A stretch of 64,000 bases of DNA from Caprella mutica (Eukaryota; Arthropoda; Malacostraca; Amphipoda; Caprellidae): NCBI GenBank assembly GCA_947561585.1, contig CANNZV010000876.1, positions 1 to 64,000 on the forward strand. Direction: 5' to 3'. This document shows positions 34,001-45,260 of this stretch, piece by piece. How positions within the stretch are numbered: the stretch's first letter is position 1; each line of letters begins with the position of its first letter. The translations under genes and the position numbers were made by a program. The notes beneath the pieces were generated by a model. It had not been told where the DNA came from. It saw nothing but the letters and a program-made list of their open reading frames with translations, and made no database searches.

Positions 34001-34648
34001 TTTTAGCTAACTACTATGAGTAGCTAGCTATAGCTTTTATTAGCTACTTATTGGTACATAGCTGAGTCAAGATAATCCAATGGTAGCTGCTGCCACAACC
34101 TATGCTTCTTTTTTCCACTCTTCATTTAGCTAATTATTTTTGATAATAGCTAACTAACAAATATTTTTCAGGACACAATATCTCACCAAAATTCATCCAC
34201 AATATTTCCGTCAAAGAATTTGATGGGTGTCCCACTAGACGGGTTTGACCCCATCACTTATGACCATTCCCTAAAAGGCCCCAAAAAGAGACATTGCCCT
34301 TTCTGCCCCTACAACACTGCCATAAAGAGTCACTACACGGACCACATCAGAGCACATACCGGAGAGAAACCCTTCCAGTGTGATATCTGTCTGCAGAGAT
34401 TCTCTCAGAAATCCCACATGAAGACTCATAGGAACATGCACACCAACAGGAAGGTGTACCGGTGCACCAAGTGCTCCTTCGCATCTCTCTCCAAAGGACC
34501 CCTCAAGAAGCACAAGATCACAGTGCATAAAGAGGCTCCTCCTGCTAAAGCATTCAAATGTTTGCTCTGTTCCTACAGCACTGTTACTAGCAAGGGACTT
34601 AAGACTCACATGTCCCAGAGACATGTCAGCGCTATGCTTGTAAATTGA
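31039..34648 (+). CDS. BTB domain-C2H2 zinc-finger protein
   Basis: A probable sequence-specific transcriptional regulator of the insect BTB-zinc-finger (TTK-type) family, acting in the nucleus. Five coding exons: 31039-31119, 31189-31719, 32014-32172, 33353-33400 and 34172-34648, all joined in phase 0 with GT donors and AG acceptors; total 431 residues. Residues 1-116 form the BTB dimerisation domain (LSLKWNNHGSTFL, FSDITIVCEE, HKLVLSSCSEYFE, YMYVGEVNV). An acidic, Ser/Asn/Lys-rich linker follows. The last exon has four C2H2 fingers: CPFCPYNTAIKSHYTDHIRAH, a THTGEKPF-style linker, CDICLQRFSQKSHMKTH, CTKCSFASLSKGPLKKH and CLLCSYSTVTSKGLKTH. The first ATG of the WNN-containing exon is a good start. 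Intron 3 contains a hAT derivative. I cannot name the orthologue. Confidence 0.93.
32430..33276. mobile_element. hAT derivative in intron 3
   Basis: Starts TAGGGATGGGACGAACTATT and ends TTATCGTCTCATCCCTA, the ends of the family at 22018-26012, but its interior is diverged. Flanks ATTGAAAG and AATGAAAG (one mismatch, one base outside each end) suggest an old 8-bp TSD. It lies wholly inside the intron between exons 3 and 4 of the BTB gene. Confidence 0.8.
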
Positions 34649-34740
34649 TAAGCAGCGCAGTGCTTGTAAATTGATAAACAGCGCTATGCTTGTAAATTGA
34701 TAAGCAGCGCTATGCTTGTAAATTGATAGGCAGCGCGCTG
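34625..34740. repeat. 26-bp tandem repeat across the stop codon
   Basis: Four copies of a 26-bp unit (GCTTGTAAATTGATAAGCAG plus CGCTAT). The first copy supplies the final codons and the TGA of the BTB-zinc-finger gene; the other three lie in the 3' UTR. As 26 is not a multiple of three, the copies do not extend the reading frame. Confidence 0.85.
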
Positions 34741-34848
34741 TACAAGTCGCTAGTAATAGTGCCATGTTTGGAAATACTGAAGCCATGAAATGAAAGTAGT
34801 AATTCATTCTAGGTAGCTACTTAATATTCTATCGACTAATCATCTTAA

Positions 34849-35057
34849 GGTACGTTTTGCACGCAACGATTGTTTCGATGATTGCTCAGCTTTGATCACC
34901 CAGCAAAAGAAATACAATGAACTATTACTCTGCGATAATTGCTTGTTGCAAAATAGTCCCATAGGAATAGCATTGAACTAGTGCTCAAAGATAATCGCTT
35001 AGTTGGGCGTTGATCTCTGAGCGATGATCACAACAGTAGCTGCATCCAAAACGTACC
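34849..35057. mobile_element. TTAA-flanked MITE, copy 1
   Basis: Inverted ends GGTACGTTTTGCACGC and GCATCCAAAACGTACC, flanked by TTAA and TTTA. Other copies are at 38797-38998 and 51625-51830. The interior is rich in GATGATCG/CGATCATC words. It lies just 3' of the zinc-finger gene, probably within its 3' UTR. Confidence 0.8.
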
Positions 35058-36520
35058 TTTAGGCACTAATTAGGAATGGATGTTGATTAAGTACTCTTCT
35101 GTGAAAATGGACCATGAACTGTTGTAATTTTTACCATATTTATTATATTTTTTTTTATATTTAAATGCTCTTTAATTACGAAGTATTAGAATAATGTAAG
35201 GTAGGCTTCACCACTATCACCTCTTCATTTTCCTCTTCCATCCGGTGCTTTTCAGTTCATACGAAGTAGAGCTCTATAATTACTGTTTATTGTTGTTGTT
35301 GGCATTATGTTTAAATCTCATTATTTTGCTACAAATCACTTGAAATTTGATAGTAGCTATATATTTGTTTTTATATGCTTGTGAATATTTTCATAGTTCA
35401 TACCATTTTATTACTGAGTTGCCAATTTTTAATCTAAAGAAAAAGATTGTAGCTACGTAGTTTATTTTTGAAAGCCTAACTGAGCGACTTAATAATAAAT
35501 AACCCACAGTTGTTGTTACTTTTTCAAAGAATCACTTAAATTTATTTCTCATTTACATGTTTTTCGTTCCAATATTGTGAATAATCGCTTATTTATTGTT
35601 TTTAACCCATAGCTAACAATTTAGCTCTATTTTAACCATCAACAGCAAAATAGCTACTGCCAATTAAGATATTTTAGGTAGCTATAGCTGGCTATAGAAG
35701 ACATACATTTAGATGAATTTTTCATCCAACAGCTCCCTTTAATAAAGAAATAATATTCAATATTATTCAAATTTTTACTTTTGTAAAGAAAGCTTAAATG
35801 AGCCCTAACCTTTTTCAACCTTTGGTAATTTTACTTAAAACGAGGGAGGCTGAACTAAATTTCGATCTTTTTCTATCCATGATACGTGCAGGTATCATAT
35901 ATATCAAATAAAGATCATAGAAGTTAATTAATAGTGATTATATAGTTTTCTTCTCATTCTATCAGTTTTCAAATGAGTGATATTTAACATAGGTCTGGCA
36001 AAGGGTTAAAGTGAGTTTATTCTTTTAATTATTCCATACTGTTAGATATTAATTTGCTATCATTATGCCTAGCTTTGTAATTATGTTTCTTGTATATCTT
36101 AATACTTTCTACAGTATGATGTACATAACTGCCTAATAATATATTTATATAACTTATTCTAAAGTCATTCCTGTCGTATAGTCACATTAATTTTAGGAGT
36201 AACTTAAGAAATAGTTTACCCAAATATTGAAGATATAAATAAATGCATTACATGTCTTGTTTTTTGTGTGTGTTTTGTTTTTATAGTTTTTATTTTTCCA
36301 GATAAATATAGTGTAAAATTTTACTCATGTAGTCATTGTACAGTCTGACTGCTTCTTAGAAGTCCTTTGTAATTATGATTAGAAATTATAATTTGGCAAA
36401 TATTTATCATTTATTTTTACAAATATTTTAAATCTTTACTTGCGTGTCTCAAAATTGATAGAATTAAATGTTGCATTAAAAATTCCTGAATTTCATTTCA
36501 ATTATAAGAATAAATAAATA
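35058..36520. other. 3' flank of the BTB gene
   Basis: AT-rich, with no open frame or repeat of note. AATAAA words occur near 35741 and 36237 and could serve as polyadenylation signals; which is used cannot be told from sequence. Confidence 0.4.
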
Positions 36521-36524
36521 CATC

Positions 36525-36682
36525 TGCATCAATGAGCTTGTCACCGACTGGTGTAGGTGACTTCGTTCATGGAGTAGCTTTTCTGCATCTATGAGCTTGT
36601 CACCGACTGGTGGTAGGTGACTTTGTTCATGGAGTAGCTTTTCTGCATCTATGAGCTTGTCACCGACTGGTGGTAGGTGACT
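36525..36682. repeat. 60-bp tandem repeat
   Basis: About 2.6 copies of a 60-bp unit starting GCATCTATGAGCTTGTCACC and continuing GACTGGTGGTAGGTGACTTT. The first copy lacks one base. Confidence 0.9.
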
Positions 36683-37234
36683 AGTACCCTAAACTGCACC
36701 TTGCTCACCAACATAATATATTCAATCTAACTGAGAAATACAAGTTATGATATATATAGTTAGTGGTACAGCAGACACCCGGTTAACGGAAAAATTAGGG
36801 TACTTGGACAATTCATAGCCGATTATAAATAAGAGATACAATTTATAATATGATAATAACTCAATGAAAAATAAAACTAGTAAATTTAAAATTATATGTT
36901 TTACTTTTACTTAACTGGTCATCCAGCCTCTAGGAAATGACTTATTTTTATAATAGTTGGTCCTACTCAACATTATAACATTGATGTTTAATAAGGAAAT
37001 GACTTGCTTAAGTTCTGTCAAACTCATTAGAATGGTCTAATTTTTTCATTAATGGTCCCCTCCACTCTAAATATTTTTATTTCTCTATGCATTAGAACTA
37101 ATGTTACTGATAATAAAACTGCAAACCATTTCAAATTTTGTTCTATAGTTTTATTATAATATGTAATTTAAGATTTTTTCCGTTCTTTCTACTACACCTC
37201 TGAATTTCAAGCAAAGAAACAGCCCCTCTTAAAA
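36683..37234. other. No gene seen
   Basis: AT-rich spacer with no recognised feature, ending where the modular repeat region begins. Confidence 0.4.
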
Positions 37235-38796
37235 ACATATTTTTAATCAAACTCTGTTTTATCACAGGTGATTTATTATTATTTTTGATGGCTCTATTTA
37301 TGTAATTAACATCAACAATACTGTTTTTAGTATCAATTAAGTATTCAAATATTAAAAGTCGAGCTTTTTTCTTGAGTTGATTATGGTTAGTATTTTCATG
37401 GGTAACTACACCAATTTTGAAATACTTTTTTATATCAATTTTCAGTTTAAAATTACATTTAAAGTCAATATCTATTATAATTCAATTTTTTATTGTCTGA
37501 TAAGGTCTACCTTCCCTTCATTCTGAGTGGTTGGACTGACCCACAAAAATAATTAAAGTGTTCTCATCGCCAATAATTATTGGAATTATACAGAGGTCGT
37601 TTACTTAAATTATTTACATTCTTGATTAACCTGACAGAAATTAACAAATTAGTTATAACTAATGCATTTCAGTTGATTAGGGACATGGGGATTATTTCCT
37701 TTTCCCATACTTAAACTGTGATAAGAAAAAAGTATATTTTTAATTTAAAAAATGTATTATATTATATTTTAATACATTTTGAAGGGTAACTACTCTGAAT
37801 AAAAAGAAATCCAATCTTGTTTTTCATATTAGTAGTGATTTTTTTGACAATGTTTGTGGGAATCAAAGAGAAGATTTTCCAACATCTTCATCAAGATAAA
37901 TAAAATATATTAATTCAATAAACAAATAGATATTCTCACCGAAGTAAATCTGTAAGTATTAAGCAAAATTAGAATTAAAATGTGTTTGATGTGATATTAT
38001 TCGAATATGTTATTTATTACAGCAAGCATATTTCATACAATAAATTTAGAAATATAACCTACCATGAAAATAATTGACATTCAATATCATAAACGTTAAG
38101 AGATAAAATTTGTCAATGTTCTCATCAAATAAATTGTATAACTACAGTATTAGTAATTCATATGACTTAAGTCAAGAAGATTATTAACCAATGGCAATTA
38201 AGTCTCCACTTTTATCAGTTTTAATTGTTTAACAAGGACTACCTACCATTCGTGATGAATGGATGGACTGACCCACAAAGATAGTAACCAGGATTAAGTT
38301 TAAATTTTGAAGTTGGAGTCACTACATTCACTATCTATGTAATCAATTTACCTAATAGAAATTAACAAACTAGTTGTGCACACTGGATTATGTACATACA
38401 TAATATCCTATTGAGAATATGATTAATTCACAGCTTGTTTGTTAGTAATAATAAGGGATATAGTTATCACTTTCACATTTGAATTAATTTACAGTTCAAT
38501 ATCAACTTTAAATAAATATACTAATTCGAAAAGTAATGATTTGATTGAATAATAATTTTCAAGGGTAACTGTACTGAATTTTCTTGGTGGAATTTATCAT
38601 GTAATCGCTTATTTTTTTTTCAAGTTTTTTCATTGATTAGAATCTTACTGAAATGAGTTGGGAAGTTTATAATTTATGTGTATTATTTGTTTCTGATAGC
38701 ACAATTTAAAATATAAAAAAAATTGCATGTTCACAAAATCACCATTGAGATAAATAGCTGACTATAAATAGTGTTAAATGTCATTTCAATGCTTAA

Positions 38797-38998
38797 GGTA
38801 CGTTTTTCATGCTGCGATTGTTGCGATCATCACTCAGCGATGATCGCCCAGTAGTAGGAATACATTGAAATAATATTCAGCTAAAATCACTCGTAGCAAA
38901 TCAGACCCATAGGAATAGCATTGAAGTAGTGCTCAGTGATAATCGCCGGGCGATGATTTAAGTGATGATCGTAAGAATCGCTGTATGCAAAACTTACC
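38797..38998. mobile_element. TTAA-flanked MITE, copy 2
   Basis: Ends GGTACGTTTTTCATGC and GTATGCAAAACTTACC, flanked by TTAA at 38793-38796 and TTTAA at 38999-39003. It is the arm partner of the copy at 51625-51830, so it predates the duplication. Confidence 0.8.
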
Positions 38999-39771
38999 TT
39001 TAATAACGCTATTAAAGCAATACAACAATTAAATTAATTTTTAATCATTAAATGAATAAAAATTATACAATAATTATTTAATAGCTTTCTTAAGATTTGA
39101 AATGACATTTAACACATTATAGAGTCAGCTTTTATCTCCATGTTAATTTTGTGAACATGCAATTTCATTATATTTTACCTTTTAAATTCTGCTATCAGAA
39201 ACAAATATTACACATAAATTATAAACATCCAAACTTTTTTAGTGAGATTCTAATATATGCAAAAGCATCAAAATACAGAAAAAAAGTGATTACATAATAA
39301 TTTTCATCAAAGAAATTCATTACAGTTACCACTCAAAATATTTTTATATAAACAAATCATTAATCTTCGAATTACTTCATTTATTTAAAGTTATTATTCT
39401 ATTTTGGTTTCATTCAGATGTGAAAAATAAAAATATATATCCTTATTATTGATAAAAAAACAAGCTGTGAATCATGCAATATCATTAATAACTTTGCATA
39501 GATATGCATAATTGACAACCAGTTTGTTAATTTCTATCAGGTAAATCGAGTAGGTTGATAATGGATGTGTTTCCCTTAATCTAAGTATTTAAACTTAATT
39601 CTATCTACTATTTTTGTGGGTCGGTCCAACCATTCATCACGAATGGAAGGCAGTCCTTATTAGACAATTAAAACTGGTAGAAGTGAAGACGTGATTATAC
39701 TATATTATATTCAGTTGAAAAAAGGTAATTGCTATTAATTTAAGTCATAACTAATATGAAGTACATACTAA

Positions 39772-39971
39772 AGGCTGCTTCACACATCACCGATACTGTC
39801 CAAGACGTCACCGGTCAGAGATTTTGTACCACTGAGGAGAGCCGGTACTGTGTGAATAGGTCCGTTGAAATTAATGTAACGATATATTTTTTCACCGAAT
39901 CACTGAGAGGAGAGTGACGGAGACAGACCGGTGACGTGCCGGACGGATATCGGTGATGTGTGAAGCAGCCT
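39772..39971. mobile_element. PIF/Harbinger-like MITE
   Basis: Ends AGGCTGCTTCACACATCACC and its inverted copy, flanked by TAA at 39769-39771 and 39972-39974. The opposite arm (near 50855-50865) lacks it and reads TTA at the site. A 3-bp TWA duplication is the hallmark of PIF/Harbinger. 200 bp, non-coding. Confidence 0.88.
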
Positions 39972-40524
39972 TAATAGTTAAACAATTTATCTAAGTCAGA
40001 ACTTTGCCCAATTTTACCTCTTCGGGTCCTAAAATGGACAAAACTGCAGAATTATTTTTGAAAACACTCAAAGTAGGATGAAAATTTGACGGGAAACCAA
40101 GGTCATTTTCATCCGAATATGTGTGTTTTTAACATCAAGAAAAGTTACAGTATCACCTAAAGCATTGAGAACAAAATCTCTTCATAGGTTCATTTTCCTG
40201 TGACTTGTTAAATGAACTTTGAAATCTATTCAGAAATTCACCATGGTTTATGTTCACAATTTTATATATCATTAATTTATCAGCATTTTCAGTGAGAGTG
40301 TCCTGAATGAACTGAAAGAAAATTCAAGGAGAGTAATAAAGACAGAGTTCAAATTACTGTATTCGAAAAATAAAATGTGTGAGAACATCTCTCGAAAGCA
40401 TTGAATTCAACATTGAAAATATTCTAAGTTACTGAAATCACGCATCGGAGCTAAACTAGAATGTTTTACTCACTCTAACCAGATGATAGATAGGTACGAT
40501 TTCAGTCAGATTATCAAAGGTCTA

Positions 40525-41461
40525 TAGTTGTTACTCGGTGGCAAGTGAAGTAAGAGAAGAGTCGGTGGATGGTGAAGTAAGAGAAGACTCGGTGGTGGGT
40601 GAAGTAGGAGCAGGTTCGGGGGATGGTGAAGTAGGAGCAGGCTCGGTGGATGGTGAAGCAGGAGCAGGCTCTGGTAGGTGATTCGTGAAGTAGGAGCAGG
40701 CTCGGTTGATGGCGTATTTTCTACTTTGTTGCGATGATAATGATTTGAAATATTCTCAGGTTATTCTGGAAAAGTGCAGCCCTTTACTACTTCGCTGGTT
40801 TAAACTTTCTTTTCTAATTCATATGCTCATCTAATTCTGAACCATTTCTTGATCTCTTTGTGGCATCTGACAGCATCGTCGGAGGAACATTATACAATTT
40901 AGCAGCTTTGCGTACTGATTTTCCATTTTTCCAGTCGTTATATGCCTGTTAAACATCACAGGAATAATACTGTTTCGTTCTTTTACGTGTATATACTCGA
41001 GTCATACATTAAAATAAATATAGAGGTGACTTCGTACATAATGGGGTGAAACCGTACCGAGGAGGATGTGCCCGTACATATTTGTACGATGACACCCCAC
41101 ACCGCAATTTTATTTTCAAAATGGTATACATCAGATATTAATGAGTTATAACTAAATATTAACGTTTACAGACGTAGAGAATATCCTAATGAATACTAGA
41201 ATTCGATATAAAAATTTTAGATAGTAAATTGTAATTGCTATGGCTTAGCTCAAGTAGTGAGAAAATAACATTTTAGTGCCGAAAATATATGATCTCTCAC
41301 CGAAGGAACATACTATACCGTCACGCGCTGAAACTTGTTTCAAACTGATAGTTATTATAATGTAAAGGATCACTCATATTTCGACGGGTTAGAACATAAC
41401 AGGTGTCAAGTTATAGATCTGTACGGATTCACCCGCTGTACGAACTCACCCGGTTCTCCCC
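40525..41461 (-). mobile_element. pogo/Tigger-derived insertion
   Basis: Bounded by TA at 40523-40524 and 41462-41463. The other two copies of the region (near 50303 and 61453) are uninterrupted with a single TA, so the limits are exact. The right end reads CGAACTCACCCGGTTCTCCCC, similar to the ends of the element at 44076-45260. The left part holds about seven copies of a TCGGTGGATGGTGAAGTAGG minisatellite (40530-40720). The minus strand near 40800-40955 encodes a pipsqueak-type helix-turn-helix (DWKNGKSVRKAAKLYNVPPT), the DNA-binding domain of Tigger transposases, with stops on both sides. Confidence 0.8.
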
Positions 41462-44075
41462 TAAAGATTATAACTTTAATTTTTAAATGACTTACATCTT
41501 GATGCTGTTAGTCAATGAAGTAAAACTATACAAACGATAATGAAAAAGAATAAAGAGATAATAGTCATAGGTATATTATATATTAGAAGTGAAGATATCT
41601 CTACTACTATAAGTTTTAATTGTCTGGTAAGATACTTAGTCTGCTAACTGTCAAAAGCGTCATTCCGATGTCATGTTATAAGGATATTTATTTATTAAGA
41701 TCTAAAAGTTATATATAAAACCCTCGTTGATTTCCATGAGAATTTAAACATTGATATCAATAATCACCTATCGTCACGGTAGGCTATATTTCTCAATTTG
41801 TTTTATAAAATCTGGTACCGGCAATAAATTATATTTCGAATACGAATTTGACTAAATAATTCAAAACATTTTAAATCTACTTTGCTGATAATATTCATCT
41901 GTTTATTGAAGCAATATATCTCTTTCGTCTGGATGAAGGATTCGGAAAACTTTCACCTTTATCTCTTCAGACATTGTACAAAAACAGCCAAATGATAACC
42001 AAAGAACATTTCTTTACATTTAGAGTAGTTACCCTACAAAACGTAATTCTGTAATAAAATCCATTTTAAGGAAGAAAATATGTTTTTTATCACAGTTTTA
42101 GTATTGGAGGAGGAAATAATCCCTATGGAGCTTATTAACTGATGTGCATTACTTATTTATAATTTGTTAATTTCTATCAGGTTAATCTATATGGTGATAA
42201 CTTGAGATGGTGTAATGGTTGATTCTATATACATACTGAACACAGGTATTCGTAATTATTTTTTGTAGGTCTTCCCAACCCTTCAGAATGAAGGGAAGGT
42301 AGACCTTACTTGACAATAAAAACTGATATCATAATAGACATCGATGGAAAGATACTATTTTCAATTGAAACTGAAAATTGCTATAAAAAATAGAATAATA
42401 TCGATATAGTTACCCACGAAAATACAAACCCTGAGGGAACTACACAATTGATACTAAAAACTGGATTGTCTCTGTAAAATAAATAGAGAGAGCCATTAAA
42501 AATATAATGAATCACCAGTGATGAAACAAAGCTCGTTCAAGAATTCATTTTGATGTGATGAACAACGTACTCCACTTTCCCAGATTGTTAATAGTGACCT
42601 TATCTTATCTTTAGTTGTGATAAAGGGAACATTGAAAGTACACTCCATGCACTAGGTCCACTTCTCGACAACCTCAGCTATCAGATATTGCTGTGTACGC
42701 GTCATTACTCTATTGCACCAATAATAAACTTCTTCTATATTCGTGATATTGAATTTTTGAGAATTTAAATATAGAGATAATTATAATTAAATGAGGTTGA
42801 GAAGAAAATAAGTCCCAAGAATATAAAACAGAAATTCTGAATCTGCTGCTGAGTGATAACTCTCAAATTGAAATCTCTGAGAGTCAGGAGACACATTATG
42901 CAGAGTGGGTAACCGTCACTCATCACATCAAAAACAAATTTTAATCAAACTCTGTTTCATCACAGGTTATTCATCATTATTTTTAATATCTCTATTTTTG
43001 TAATTAACAACAAAAGTAATGGTTTTAGAATCAATTAAGTATTCGAATATTAATAGTCGTGTTTATTTTCTGAATTGATTATGGTTTGTAGTTTCATGGA
43101 TAACTACACCAATTTTGAAGTATTTTACAGCCATTTTCAATTAACATTAAAAATCTGTTATAATTTAAGTTTTAGTTGTCAAATAGGGTCTACCTTCCTT
43201 TCATTCTGAATGGATGGACTGACCTACAAAAATAATTTTTAGCATTCACTAATCCGCTTCTTTTAGCACTACTTAAAGAACAACAGCTTAAATTATTATC
43301 ATACATGATTAACCTGATACAAATTAACAAATTAGCTATAACTGATACATATCAGTTGATTAGGGACATGAGGATTGTTTCTTCCTCCCATACTTAAACT
43401 GTGATGTAAATTTTTTTTTCAATATATAAAATGGATGAGAAAAAGAATTATTTTATATATAAGTAAATTTCGAAGGGAAACTACGCTGAATGTGAAAAAA
43501 CGTTATCTTGGATTTTGTATTGCTGTTTTTCCGTACAATGTTTGCAGGAACCAAGTTGAAGAGTTTCGACAAAATGAAAGAGATATATTGTGTCAATTAA
43601 CAATTTAATAATCTCAGAAAAATAGAATTTGAAGTATTTAGTATATTTAGAAATGAACAAAATTGTGTTCGTAATGTTTATTTTAGAATAGGTATATAAT
43701 TTATTGCATGAATCAGACTTTAGAAAATTAAGTAGCCTACTGTGAAAATACCTTATTATTGATTCAATTTTTTAGATTCCCATGAAACCATATCTTGAAA
43801 CATTAGGCTTGAAATATAATTTTTTTTATATAAATCAACAAATATCCAAATAATGTTTATTAACGCTATTGGCAGTTACTAGACTATTTATCTACACTTT
43901 TAATGTGTGAAATATCTATGATTATTAACTCTTCATTCAATTCCATTATCATTTGTACAGTTCTACTCTATTATTGACCTACAGCATCAAGATTTAAATT
44001 AATAAAAATGGGTTCAGAATTTGTCGCTTGTTTGGTGTTCATTCTGTTAGTTTTATGTGATCTGATAATGCATCA

Positions 44076-45260
44076 GGGAGGAACCGGGAGCATTCGGACA
44101 GTTTTTGTATAAACTGAATAATTCGAAAACTAATTTGAATTTTACTATTTAAAGATTTTTGTATGTAGATAAATCGTGTTACATCAATTTTTATTGTAAC
44201 TGTTTTACAGTTTTAACCTCCATTCGAAAGTTATAAGACAAAATGTAGGAGGGATTCAAATGTCCGAATGCTCCTTCCTAGAGAGAGACTTCGGACAAGT
44301 TGTGAGGATGATTCGGACACCATTTAAAATGGTTGAAATTTGAGTAATTAAACGATAGGATTGAATTCGGATCTACTAATTTAATTGAAATAAACCATGA
44401 TGACTTGTTATTCACAGTAATAATTCATCGTATTGAAAAAGTTTATCATAATAATATTATTGTAATGATTGAACATTTTCTCCAACAAAATATAGATAGC
44501 CCATGAGTAATCACTGTGAAATTATCCTTAGATTTAATAGCTATTTATCAAAATAAAATTATATAACTATTGCCTTTTATATTGGGTTCAATTTTTTTTT
44601 TTTTTTTTAATTCACCAAATTAATAAATTACATCTTAAATATTCCATTGAATGTTTAAAGTATTGTCCATAAGGGTAGATCTCGCTACACCTCCAATTTC
44701 AGCAGCTCTTCTGACAGATAAACCTTTTTGGAATTCATCAAATGTTTTTTGAATACCGTCTATGTTACGACCTCTATCAGATTTCCTTTTATAATGAAAA
44801 GGCATGAATACGATCGGCAAACTGTCAAATGAAGACACTAATATTAAAAGTTGCAACTGATCTTATAAACGAATGCTATGTTAATTAAAATAATTAACTT
44901 GAATTTCCGAATGTCCTTTTTAATAAGAATTAATTCTATAAATTGTAATGGTGGACTGAATTGGATAAAGAGGGAAGGTAATTGATATAATTCATACATT
45001 TGACATTAAGAATTTGTTTCTTATTCGTATAGTCCACACACGATCTAATCTAATCACGAAAAATTACATCAATGTTGAAGAAAACAGTAAATTACATCTC
45101 GTGGACAACAAGCTACCTCTACGCATTGGATCTTTCAAATAGCTTACGAGTAACACCTCGCACACATTCAGTTGCAATAAGCGGTAGTTTCAACAATTAT
45201 AAACATGTTTAAACGAGTTGACCGAATCATCCCTATGTCCGAATGCTCCCAGTTCTCCCA
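44076..45260 (-). mobile_element. Tigger derivative, GGAGCATTCGGAC ends
   Basis: Left end GGGAGGAACCGGGAGCATTC, right end GAATGCTCCCAGTTCTCCC, inverted copies over about 25 bp. The right flank is TA; the left reads CA where the partner arm reads TA. The minus strand at about 44640-44805 encodes FHYKRKSDRGRN and FQKGLSVRRAAEIGGVARST, the pipsqueak HTH that opens Tigger transposases. No DDE domain remains. A partial copy (47066-47694) ends exactly at the inner edge of the right arm. Confidence 0.8.
44640..44805 (-). pseudogene. Tigger transposase N-terminal HTH relic
   Basis: A 50-residue stretch with the usual start MPFHYKRKSDRGR and an HTH_psq-type segment (GLSVRRAAEIGGVARSTL). The frame then runs out into unrelated sequence, so the protein is truncated right after the first DNA-binding helix-turn-helix. 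Not a host gene. Confidence 0.65.

Larger units (their letters stand above)
37735..44712 (+). repeat. Left arm of a giant inverted repeat
   Basis: Matches 47066-53995 in inverted orientation over nearly its whole length. Anchor pairs include CAAGATTGGATTTC (53903) with GAAATCCAATCTTG (37807), the box A pairs, and GTCGAGAAGTGGACCTAGTG (49117) with its complement at about 42650. Similarity looks high by eye in 42000-44100. It contains insertions absent from the other arm at 39772-39971 and 40525-41461, and a non-matching block near 40060-40240. Confidence 0.85.

Noticed and set aside
34271..34807. Minus-strand open frame over the zinc-finger exon
   Set aside because: Shadow of the C2H2 coding exon and the 26-bp repeats.
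44635..44856. Host transcription factor with a pipsqueak domain
   Set aside because: The HTH is bounded by Tigger TIRs and lacks any further exon; it is a transposase relic.
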